Positions 1 through 10,400 of a DNA stretch of 64,000 nucleotides are shown in pieces. The DNA comes from Ephydatia muelleri (taxonomy: Eukaryota > Porifera > Demospongiae > Spongillida > Spongillidae), in contig JABACO010000115.1 in assembly GCA_013339895.1 (NCBI GenBank), forward strand, positions 1 to 64,000, read 5' to 3'. The number at the start of each line of letters is the position of its first letter. The stretch's first letter is position 1. Under the pieces are notes generated by a model. That model was not told the DNA's origin. It was given only the letters and a program-made list of their open reading frames with translations, and ran no database searches. The translations under genes and the position numbers were made by a program.

Positions 1-17
1 GATTTGTATTTAGCAAG

Positions 18-973
18 TTATCTATGCTTTGCCAAAAGGCTGATTACCAACCTGCATTTTAACAGAGAGTGAAAATGTGAGCAATTGCATATGCATTTCC
101 TGGTAACCACAACCTCAGTGCTATTAAGTGCATCAGAAAGAAGGTATTCTAATTCACTCAAAGCACACAACACATAGTCGGTGGGGCATGTGGCTACAAC
201 TGGTTCCCAGTGCCCTCCACTGGAATAAGTACCATCCACAACGACGTTGGATGCATGAATATGGCGAATAAGTGGTGCCAATTTCAGACTCTGGCCACAA
301 ATACTTGTTAGCACAGGTGCTATCAAGAGGACAGCCATCTATTCATTGATCAAAGCAGTTATAGAACAAATAGAAATCTATTTCTTTCCATCTTACCAAA
401 TCTTTGGATGCTGGTGTTGGTAGGTTTGTAAATATTCCAAGACCAATAGAAGGTTATATAACTCATTGATGACAAAATTGAAGTCAAAAGAATCATTTGC
501 AGCCACTGTAATGAGAGCATCTATTGTGTAGCCTGAATAACTAGAAAGAAAAAGAATTATGAGTTTGAATTGCACATATGATAGGCATAGTCACATTATT
601 TAGAAGCTTTCAATGCACTTTAGATTTCAATGCAACAATTTTACAACAAGCTTAGCACACTACCGAGAGGGCTAATAATGGAATATTCTTCTTCACTTGA
701 TAACTTGTAATGCACTTGACATCATTTTTTCCTATCCAACAGCATACTGCTATGAGGTTGTCAGCCTCACATTCTACACTACAAATTAATCACCAAATTG
801 ACGTCCAAGGCGAAGATCATCATAGCATAGTATCTAACTCATCAAAGGTTGTATAGAAATCCTAAATACTGCTGCGTCATAACCTGATCTGACAATGTCC
901 CCTGCCGAACCAGCCAAACAAGTCTATTGTGCATCTTGTACATGGCAATACAGCCGACCCATGATAGCTGGTC
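18..973 (-). other. Possible exons of an unrecognised gene
   Basis: Several minus-strand open segments look coding but I do not recognise the protein. One is 884-973, bounded by ATAG and a GTTATG donor, reading DQLSWVGCIAMYKMHNRLVW. Another is 397-540, from a TTTCTAG acceptor to a good GTAAGA donor, reading YSGYTIDALITVAANDSFDF followed by a leucine-rich stretch. A third is an open frame at 18-338 rich in hydrophobic residues. A stretch near 655-780 (ECEADNLIAVCCWIGKNDV) is also open. Splice phases between the segments do not all agree, so a single gene model cannot be claimed. They could be the 3' exons of gene A or a separate alpha-helical-repeat protein. The LTR element at 1039-6148 sits just upstream on the same strand. 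Confidence 0.3.
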
Positions 974-1038
974 CTATGAAGGATTGAATCCATGGTGTGG
1001 TTTTGTATCAAGCATCTAACACATTTTCTATGCCCTTT

Positions 1039-1293
1039 TGTAAGGACTGAACGCACGACCCGACCAAGTAAATACCCTCAATGACAGGGAACGGCAACTC
1101 TGAACAGTAATACTGCACAAGCATACTCAATACACACGCCATACACATATATAGGTGTGCACAATAATGCGGCTAGGACAAAGCGCCCCCCCCGCTGCGC
1201 TACACCACGGGGTGTCTTCGGCCCGCGCACAATACAACAATTGGGGCCGTGGGGAAAATCCCCATTACAACATAAACTGTTCAGTCCGCCACA
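1039..1293 (-). repeat. 3' LTR of the gypsy element
   Basis: About 255 bp, TG...CA ends, almost identical to 5890-6148. It contains a short C-run and a GC-rich block. The polypurine tract adjoins it at 1294-1312. Confidence 0.93.
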
Positions 1294-1320
1294 TTCCCTC
1301 CCCCTTCTCCTCGACAGAAG

Positions 1321-2790
1321 TCATTCTGTCGGGAGTCGGGAAAGGCAGTCGGCATTGCCATTGTCCTTTCCAGGCCGATGGCGGACTTGGAACTTGAAGG
1401 GTTGCAATGCAATGCTCCACCTTGAGAGTTTCGCATTGTTCTCTCTAAGTCGGTCCAGCCATTCTAGCGCTCGATGGTCTGTCTGGATTATGAAGGGTCT
1501 TCCCAGCAGATATACTCTAAATGCCTGTGTGGCCAATTTAATGGCCAGACACTCTTTCTCTATGGTAGCGTATTTCTGTTCTCTGGCGAGTAGTTTCCTG
1601 CTGTAGTAGGCCACTGGGTGGTCTGCCCCTTCCTCATCCAGCTGACTCAGAACTGCACCCTACATCCACATCTGAGGCGTCAGTTTGCAGAACAAACTCC
1701 TTAGTGAAATCAGGGCTACGCAGGACAGGTTCTCTACACAGTAGGCTCTTGAGCTTCTGAAATGAGCCCTCGCATATGTCTGTCCACACCACCTGATTCG
1801 GTGCCGCATTCTTTGTGAGGTCTGTTAGAGGTGCTGCAATACTGGCATAGTCCGGGATGAACTTCCTGTAGTAGCCAGTCATTCCAAGGAAACACCGAAC
1901 CTGCTTCTTAGTAGTAGGAGTGGGAAAAGACTCCACACCTTGCATCTTACTCCTCTCAGGTTGTACCAGGCCACTGCCCACCACATGTCCAAGATACACA
2001 CATCTTGACATTCCTAACTGGCACTTCTGGGGCTTCGCCGTGAGCCCCGCCAGTCGTAGGCGCTGGAACACTGTCTGTATCTGTGTCAAGTGTTCCTCCC
2101 AAGTGGTACTGTGTATCACAAGGTCATCAATGTAAGCAGCTGCATAGTCCTCCAGACCTTGCAGGACCTTGTCCATGAGCCGCTGAAATGTTGCTGGAGC
2201 CCCCTGAAGGCCAAAAGGCATCACCCTAAACTGGAAGAGGCCAAAAGGCGTTGTGAACGCATGTTAGGTGCCTCGATGCCTTTGCCATTGGTACCTGCCA
2301 GTACCCACGAGTGAGGTCTAGGGTACTGATGTACCTTGCCTTTCCCAACCGATCAATCAAATCGTCAATCCTCGGCATGGGGTACGGCATCAGCCAGTGA
2401 CTCGCTGTTCAGCCTGCGGTAGTCAATACAAAAACGAAGAGTGCCATCCTTCTTGCCCACCAGTACAATGGGTGATGCCCACTCACTAGAAGAAGGTTCT
2501 ATGACTCCTGCCACGAGCATCTCCTTTATCTCCTTTTCTACCAGGTCTCGGTAAGCGTGAGGTAACCGGTATGGTGGTAGTCTGACTGGCCTTGTCCCTG
2601 TGGTAGTCACTTGGTGTTCCATCTCTGTGGTACGTCCTGGGATACTGCTCATCACATCTGAGAATGTCTCTAACACCTTGTTCAGCTGAGACTTCTGGAC
2701 TGCTGATAACTGATCCCCCACAGTTGGTTCACCTTTCTCACTACCTCTCCACTCTGGGATATCATCCTCCGAACTTTCTTCGTCATCCAC
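1321..2790 (-). mobile_element. Reverse transcriptase and RNase H part of the gypsy fossil
   Basis: Conceptual translations show typical Ty3/gypsy RT blocks (KEIKEMLVAGVIEPSSSEWA, VGKKDGTLRFCIDYRRLN, YIDDLVIHS) in 1634-2790. An RNase H-like stretch with FIIQTDHRALEWLDRL lies at 1321-1614. This part lies downstream of integrase in transcription order. It is part of the broken element. Confidence 0.9.
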
Positions 2791-2829
2791 ATCAGCCCAG
2801 TAGTTCCCATAGATAGGTGTATTCTACTT

Positions 2830-4775
2830 TTTAAGCATATTGATGTGGAAGGTCCTCTCCCTCTTCCGAGTATCATGCATGTCCACCACATAGTTGACAC
2901 TGCTGGCTTTGTGCAGAACAGGATAAGGCCCCTTCCACTGGGCCGTCAATGAGCTGCTGGAGGTCGGGAGTAGCACCAGCACAAGATCACCTGGTTTCAG
3001 TTCCCTCTGTCGGGCGTTTTGATCGTACCATAATTTTCTGCTTTTGCTGTGCTCTCTCCAAGTTGCCCTTAACCATTTCAGCCATTGTTGCCAGCTTGTC
3101 CTGCATTGCCAACACATAGGAGACCACATTATCACCGCACTTATTTGGTTCCTTCCATGACTCCTTCAGTATGTCTAATGGTCCGCGTACTGCACGACCA
3201 TACAGAAGCTCAAAGGGGGAAAAACCCGTGGAATCCTGGGGGACTTCTCGATAGGCAAATAGTAGGTACGGCACCCACTTGTCCCAGTTTGCCGCGTCAT
3301 CTGCAGCCACCTTCCTCAGCATCTCCTTTAAGGTCTTGTTGAACCTCTCCACCAGCCCGTCCGTCTGTGGATGGTAAGGAGTAGTCCGTATTGGGTGCAA
3401 ATGTAGCAGTTGGTAGATCTCTGCCAGTAGCTGCGATGTGAAGTTGCTTCCCTGGTCCGTCAAGATCTCCTCAGGTATGCCAACCCTTGCAAAGATCTTC
3501 ACCAGCTCCTCTGCGATATGCTCCGCGTCTATAGCTTTCACCGGGACTGCTTCCGGATAGCGTGTGGCATAATCGCTCATCACTAATATGTAGCGATTTC
3601 CCGACTTCGTTCTGGGCAGTGGTCCAACAATATCCATTGCCACCCGTCGGAAAGGCTCAGTCACTATGGGCAACGGAATGATGGGAGCCTTGCTTCCCTT
3701 CAGCCTTGATGCTTTCTGGCAGATACGACAGCACTTGCAGAACTCCTCCACGTCCCTATACAGAGTAGGCCAGTAGAAACGCCTGAGGATCCTCTTCGCT
3801 GTCTTGTTTTTGCCCAAGTGCGCTGCAAGGGGCACCTCATGTGCCAGCTGCAGTACTGCCTTACGACACTGCGTGGGTAGTACCAGCTGTTCCACTGCAG
3901 ATTCTGGTTTCCCCCGCCTCTGGATCCATCGCCGAAACAATAACCCCTCAGAGTTAAGGTAGTGCGACTCCGACTCTTGTGGCTTCCTGGTGCCACACAT
4001 AGATCTGACCTGAGCCAGTGAAGGGTCTGTCTCCTGCAGCTTCTGGAGTTCCACTGCCGACATGTCAAGTGCTCCCACTGGTATGTCCCGCTGGTGTTGT
4101 CTCCTCTGCATCCTCTTCTGGCTTCTGGTCAACTTAACTCTGGGCCGCCCTCCACTAAATAGTTCCTCATCCAAGGAACACAGCTCTGGGTTCACCTCTA
4201 TTGGGAGTTCCTCTTCCCTCTGCACCTCCTCTGCCAGTTCACTCGCTATTGGTGTTGGTCTCACTTCTGATTCTTCCTCCTTCTGCCGTTGGATTTCTTT
4301 CTCCGCTTCTCGCTTCTTTGCTCCTGCTCGTGTTACCATCATCAGTGCCTCACACCCTCCAAAGTTCCTACTGTCTTTGGAGTCGGTTCTCAAAAATCGC
4401 ACAAGTTCGGGTACATCTGTGCCCAGCAAAACAGACACTGGAAGTGTTTTGGATACTGCTGCCTCCACCGTCAGTGGGACTCCATCCACCACCAGATCAA
4501 CCATTGCAAGTGGGTACAGTGCGTTGTCCCCATGAGCACACCGAATGGTGACCGCCTCTCCTTGCAACATCTTTTTCCGAGGTACCAGGGCATGGTGGAT
4601 GAGGGTCTTTGAGCATCCTGTGTCCAGAACAATGTCCTCCACCATCTGTCCTTCAACCACGCCAGCCTTCTGCAGAGCTGCTTTGTGACGTAGGCTATCA
4701 CCACAATACATGGCCTTTTCAGGACATCTTGAAGCAAAGTGCCCCTGCCTACCACAATTGTAACAGGTCACGTGG
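2830..4775 (-). mobile_element. Zinc knuckle, protease and integrase part of the gypsy fossil
   Basis: In transcription order: CCHC knuckle CYNCGRQGHFASRC near 4730-4772; protease motif VLDTGCSKTLI near 4605-4635; integrase zinc-binding module (H...H...CKCCRIC) near 3713-3815; catalytic core with MDIVGPLP, LTDQGSNFTS and a glutamate in GLVERFNKT over about 3130-3650; and a basic C-terminal module with WKGPYPV at about 2830-2990. The integrase resembles Ty3/gypsy, not Ty1/copia, although the domain order is copia-like. Confidence 0.9.
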
Positions 4776-5268
4776 GAGTGGTGATCCTTGTTTCGGTACC
4801 CAGACCTAGAGTAGTGCCTCTCCTTTGCCGACCTCTTGTCGCCTTCCTCCTTGTCAGGCTGCTCCTGATCATGACGAGTGGGTTTCTCACTGGAAGCTGG
4901 TGAAGCCAGATCCACCCCTGGTCTACTCTCCTTGGCAGTCTGCTTCCTGGCCTCAGAGTAGTCATCTGCCAGTTGTCCTGCCTCCAGAGCTGTCTTCGGC
5001 TTCCGCTCTTTAACCCACACTCGAACAGAGGGACCCAGGGTATAGAGTAGCTGTTCCAGGACAATAGCTTCCTTGACCTGCTCCACAGTAGTCAAACCCT
5101 TGAGCCATTTGTTAGCCAGGTCCCCCAAACGAATAGACACATCTCGATGTGACTCAACCACATTCTTGGTGATTTCCCTGAAACGCTGACGGTACGTCTC
5201 CTCGGTGATGTCATACCGCCTCAGGATCGCTGCTTTCACCCCGTCGTATTCCAAGGCATCCTCCGTGG

Positions 5269-5823
5269 TCAGCGCTGCATAGGCCTGTTGTGCCTTACCA
5301 GACAGTTGAGGCGCGCCAGTTTGAAGATCCATCGATCCTTCGGGATGTTGTACGCCGACATTAAACGCTCGAACGTGGTGAGGTAAGCTTCAATATCGTC
5401 CCGATCGGCGAGTTTTACCACGCGGAGTTCCCCATCCGCAGCACGGCTACTTGCTCCCGACGACGATTCAGCCTTCTTGGACTCGACCATCTTTGCAAAC
5501 AGCTCCATCTGAGCCCGTAGCTCCTGGTCACGAATCCTTAAGTCTTCCTCTCTTCTCTGCCTCTCACGTTCCTTTTCCGCTATGTGCTCCTGACGTTCTC
5601 TCTCCCACTGTGCCTCTAGTCTTTTCCTCTCTTCTTCGCGCTCTAGTCGCTCCTGCTCACGTCGGCGCGCCTCCTCCTCTTCTCGCTTCTTTCTCTCATC
5701 AAGAAGGTTCCTGAAGAGTTCTTGCATTGCTGCAATTGCCTCCGACGTTTCACCCATATCCGCTGTCTCTCCTTGAGGTTGTGCTACGACACTGTTATAT
5801 TTACGCCCAGATCGTGTGGTCAT
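5269..5823 (-). mobile_element. Gag-like region of the gypsy fossil
   Basis: This is the first open stretch after the 5' LTR, starting MTTRSGRKYNSVVAQPQGET. It has a long Glu/Arg-rich heptad-like region (likely coiled coil), then a segment resembling gag capsid N-terminal sequence (DIEAYLTTFERLM). Confidence 0.8.
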
Positions 5824-5889
5824 CCACTAACTCGCTAGCTCGGTCCGTACAGTATCCGACTGAAGACGATCCCGCCGCTTGCCACCACT

Positions 5890-6148
5890 TGTAAAGGACT
5901 GAACGCACGACCCGACCAAGTAAATACCCTCAATGACAGGGAACGGCAACTCTGAACAGTAATACTGCACAAGCATACTCAATACACACGCCATACACAT
6001 ATATAGGTGTGCACAATAATGCGGCTAGGACAAAGCGCCCCCCCCCCCGCTGCGCTACACCGCGGGGTGTCTTCGGCCCGCGCACAATGCAACAATTGGG
6101 GCCGTGGGGAAAATCCCCATTACAACATAAACTGTTCAGTCCGCCACA
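5890..6148 (-). repeat. 5' LTR of the gypsy element
   Basis: About 259 bp, TG...CA ends, followed on the genome side by the CCTTT target duplication at 6149-6153. The slight length difference from the other LTR is mostly in a C-run. Confidence 0.93.
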
Positions 6149-6153
6149 CCTTT

Positions 6154-6798
6154 ACTGCATATTCCCATAAGTTAAGTTGATGTGTCTGTGCACAATTTTG
6201 CACCCTGTTTTAAACTGCGCCTATTTTGTGGAACTGTGTTCACAACCAAAACAATAGTTACAATAACATTGCATTCAGAAAAGTACAATGCAACAGTAAG
6301 GATACATATTAAGTTGCACAACTTAATAAGTGTTATGCTTACCTTATGTTAGAAAAGATTATACGCCCACTGTTATTGAGAACAAATCTTCCCGCAAGAT
6401 GATTGCTCAGCTAGAAGCATTTTAGAACACATTTGTGATATAAGTTGTCATGCTTAAAGTCATCACTGTAACAAATAGATTAATCGCACTTGTACCCAGT
6501 CTCTATACATTACATAACAGTTTGGCACAGAGAGCTTAAGTTAGAGCATTGAAGCAAAATTCCCCATGCAATTCAGGAAAGTGCCATGCATCTCCATTAT
6601 AGCATGGGTCAGTACCTATTTCCCATTAAGTTGTACATATTTGTGTGCAGCACGTATGATGATGTTGCATTGAGAGGTAACATCAATTACAATTTGCGAA
6701 ATAGTGTCTGTCAGTATGACAGAAAATTCACAATGCCTGTATTATGTAAACAGCAAATTGGCAATTGATAAAAATGTTTGTTTACTGAGTCCCATACC
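6154..6798. other. Non-coding stretch, nothing recognised
   Basis: AT-rich sequence between the LTR element and a pyrimidine tract. The short open frames here have no recognisable domain or convincing splice sites. Removing the LTR element would make it contiguous with 1-1033. Confidence 0.5.
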
Positions 6799-7073
6799 CT
6801 AGCTGCCTCCCCTCCTCCTTCCCCTCCCTCGCGTCCTCCCCTCCTCCGCCCTCTCCCTCCCTCCTCCTCCCTCCCTCCCTCCCCGCCTCCTCCCCTCCTC
6901 CCCCCCCTCCTCCCTCCCCCTACTCCCTTCCCACTCCTTCCCTCCCCCTCCTCCTCCCCGTCCTCCCTCCCCCCTCCTCCCCCTCCTCCTCTCTCCCCCT
7001 CCTCCCTCCTCCTCCTCCCTCCTCCTCCTCTCTCCCCCTCCTCCCTCCCCCTCCTCCCTCCCCCTCCTCCCAC
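6799..7073. repeat. Polypyrimidine (CCTCC)n low-complexity tract
   Basis: About 275 bp of almost pure C and T on the plus strand, built of irregular CCTCC/CCCTCCT units. The open frames in it (Pro/Ser-rich on plus, Gly/Arg/Glu-rich on minus) are artefacts of composition. Confidence 0.95.
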
Positions 7074-7404
7074 ATTTCATATGAATGGCTCACACACTTG
7101 AATACACTACACTAGCTTGCTAAATTAGTCATTTTAAAACACTAATTTCTAACCAAAGGGAGAGGCATGTTAGGGTTAATTTAAAGGGAACTGCTCCAGG
7201 CTCTCGGTACCTTTATTGTAATTCTTTTGATATCGGTGCAGGTGAGAAACATTAAATGTTTATACCCCCATGCTACTTGTACCTTGTCAGCAATTTCCTG
7301 TGTTGCTGATACATTTAATTCAAGATGTGCAGAATACTGATATAGACCTTAGAAATATAAAGATGTTGGTGACACAAATATAATAGCAATGCATATGCCC
7401 AAAC
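7074..7404. other. Non-coding stretch downstream of the Ig exon
   Basis: AT-rich. A minus-strand segment near 7285-7340 (SAHLELNVSATQEIADK between a CAG and a GTACAAG) could be a small exon, but its phase does not follow from the Ig exon. No terminal exon of gene A was recognised here. Confidence 0.35.
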
Positions 7405-10400
7405 CTTTCACTGAAAGTCTTGCTTCATTAGATGATACAGACCCATGCTTATTGACAGCCGTGCACATATAGAAACCTCTATCGGATGGTGCCAGCATTG
7501 GGATCACAAGATATGGCCCATTGGAAACAGCCACACTGTCTCTGAACCAAGTGATATGAGGACTAGGACACCCAAGCACCTGACAATTCAGAGTAACTTG
7601 AGAATTCAAATAGGTCGACACACTTTCAGGTTGTACAGAAATTCTGGGTGCCATTTCACAATGTATTTCTATCAAAAAACATAGTAAAAAGAGAACATGA
7701 TCTGTATAATAATGCAATTAGCACTAACTGCACATGAAACCTTAATTTACATAACTATTGTATTTTAGGCAATATAACAATTATACGTACTTTTACATAA
7801 ATAGACACTCAGCAAAAAGTAAGAATTTAATTATACTAACCATAAATCTGTACCAGCTGCAATTGTTAGAAGATAGTTAATACATGCATAGTTTACTGCA
7901 CACATAGCTTTTGAGTGTTTATATGCAAATCTGGAACACAGTTTTCTACAACCTTGAAACACTGCTGCCCCTTTGTGTAGACTTTGGCCCCTTTGTGTTG
8001 TAAGGAAAGAAATGTTCCAGGGTGACCAACCTCATGTTTGGGTGCTGCAGGCCAAAGTTATGAGTAGCTAATGCTCATCTCAATGGGCTTATAACTATAG
8101 CGTTAGGTTGTAGAGAGAGGTTAGCTATACAGGGTACCAGATTTTGCAAGAAGGGGCCACTTTTCTCAACAGATTTTTCATTAGAACTGGTCTGAGTTGA
8201 CCTTTTTTATGGCACCCAACATTTTACAAGATTTGAAGGATTTGCTTATACAATTGCAAATTCACTTCCTCACAATGTATAGCTTACCACAACCTGCTCC
8301 AACAGCACCTTGTGGACAAATACATGATACTGAAGTACCATAACCTTCAACACAATCGCCTCCATTTAGACAAGTAGTTGGGGTACAGAATGAAAGATCA
8401 GTGCTACAATTGTTTCCAGTGAAGCCCGCAGCACAATTACAGCTAGCAAGTGGACCATCTCCTTCACCAAATCCATCATAACAGGTGCCTCCATTCAGAC
8501 ATTTGCTTGGGGTACAGTAGTTGATGTCATTGGAGCAGGTTGGTCCATTGAAGCCTGGTGCACATGTGCAATTGGTGTAGGCACCATATCCATCATAACA
8601 GGTGCCTCCATTTAGACAGGTGGTTGGAGTACAGTAGTTGATGTCATTGGAGCAGGTTGTCTCATTGAAGCCTGGTGCACATGTGCAATTGGTGTAGGTA
8701 CCATATCCTTCAATACAGGTGCCTCCATTTAGACAGGTGTTTGTGGTACAGAATGGAAGATCAATGTTACAATTACTACCAGCAAAGCCCACAGCACAAC
8801 TACAGCTTGTAAGTGGACCTAATCCTTCAACACAGGTGCCTCCATTTAGACAAGTGTTTAAGGTACAGAATGGAAGATCAGTGTCACAATTACTACCAGC
8901 AAAGCCCACAGCACAACTACAGCTTGTAAGTGGACCTAATCCTTCAACACATGTGCCTCCATTTAGACAAGTGGTTGGGGTACAGAATGGAATATCAGTG
9001 GTACAATTACTACCAGCAAAGCCCAGAGCACAACTACAGCTTGTAAGTGGACCCAATCCTTCAACACAGGTGCCTCCATTTAGACAGGTGTTTGAGGTAC
9101 AGAATGGAAGATCAGTGTTACAATTACTACCAGCAAAGCCCACAGCACAACTACAGCTTGTAAGTGGACCCAATCCTTCAACACAGGTGCCTCCATTTAG
9201 ACAGGTGGTTGGGGTACAGTTGTTGATGTCATTGGAGCAGGTTGGTCCATTGAAGCCTGGTGCACATGTACAATTGGTGTAGGTACCATATCCATCATAA
9301 CAGGTGCCTCCATTTAGACAGGTGGTTGGACTACAGTAGTTGATGTCATTGGAGCAGGTTGTCTCATTGAAGCCTGGTGCACATGTGCAATTGGTGTAGG
9401 TACCATATCCTTCAATACAGGTGCCTCCATTTAGACAGGTGTTTGTGGTACAGAATGGAAGATCAATGTTACAATTACTACCAGCAAAGCCCACAGCACA
9501 ACTACAGCTTGTAAGTGGACCCAATCCTTCAACACAGGTGCCTCCATTTAGACATGTGGTTGGGGTACAGAATGGAAGATCAGTGTCACAATTACTACCA
9601 GCAAAGCCCACAGCACAACTACAGCTTGTAAGTGGACCTAATCCTTCAACACATGTGCCTCCATTTAGACAAGTGGTTGGGGTACAGAATGGAAGATCAG
9701 TGGTACAATTACTACCAGCAAAGCCCAGAGCACAACTACAGCTTGTAAGTGGACCCAATCCTTCAACACAGGTGCCTCCATTTAGACAGGTGGTTGGGGT
9801 ACAGTTGTTGATGTCATTGGAGCAGGTTGGTCCATTGAAACCAGGTGCACATGTACAATTGGTATAGGTACCATATCCATCATAACAGGTGCCTCCATTT
9901 AGACATGTGGTTGTGGTACAATAGTTGATGTCATTGGAGCAGGTTGGTCCATTGAAGCCTGGTGCACATGTACAATTGATGTAGATACCATATCCATCAT
10001 AACAGGTGCCTCCATTTAGACATGTGGTTGGGGTACAATAGTTGATGTCATTTGAGCAGGTTGGTCCATTGAAGCCTGGTGCACATGTACAATTGGTGTA
10101 GGTACCATATCCATCATTACAGGTGCCTCCATTTAGACATGTGGTTGGGGTACAATAGTTGATGTCATTGGAGCAGGTTGGTCCATTGAAGCCTGGTGCA
10201 CATGTACAATTGGTGTAGATACCATATCCATCATAACAGGTGCCTCCATTTAGACATGTGGTTGGGGTACAATAGTTGATGTCATTGGAGCAGGTTGGTC
10301 CATTGAAGCCTGGTGCACATGTACAATTGGTGTAGGTACCATATCCATCATAACAGGTGCCTCCATTTAGACAGGTTGTTGGGGTACAGTAGTTGATGTC

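Larger units (their letters stand above)
1039..6148 (-). mobile_element. Ty3/gypsy LTR retrotransposon fossil, Gmr1-like domain order
   Basis: A full-length LTR element lying on the minus strand. Both LTRs start TG and end CA and are flanked by the 5-bp direct repeat CCTTT (1034-1038 and 6149-6153). A primer-binding-site candidate, TGGTGGCAAGCGG, lies next to the 5' LTR at about 5874-5887. A polypurine tract lies at 1294-1312 beside the 3' LTR. In transcription order it shows a charged gag-like region, a CCHC zinc knuckle, a protease with a DTG motif, an integrase with zinc-binding and catalytic core, a GPY/F-like module, then reverse transcriptase and RNase H. Integrase before RT is unusual for Ty3/gypsy and matches the Gmr1-like group. 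The two LTRs differ by about two substitutions and small length changes, so the insertion is recent. It is broken, with roughly five breaks across its coding region. Confidence 0.93.

Noticed and set aside
1155-1606. Plus-strand ORFs of 80 and 149 codons
   Set aside because: They run antisense to the LTR and RNase H region of the gypsy fossil.
6711-7101. Pro/Ser- and Gly/Arg-rich ORFs at the pyrimidine tract
   Set aside because: They are compositional, without start context, splice sites or similarity.
8719-9867. Plus-strand open frames across EGF arrays (PPFRQVFVVQNGRS type), also near 28741, 35348 and 59538
   Set aside because: They are antisense shadows of the 117-bp EGF unit, repeated because the unit length is a multiple of three.
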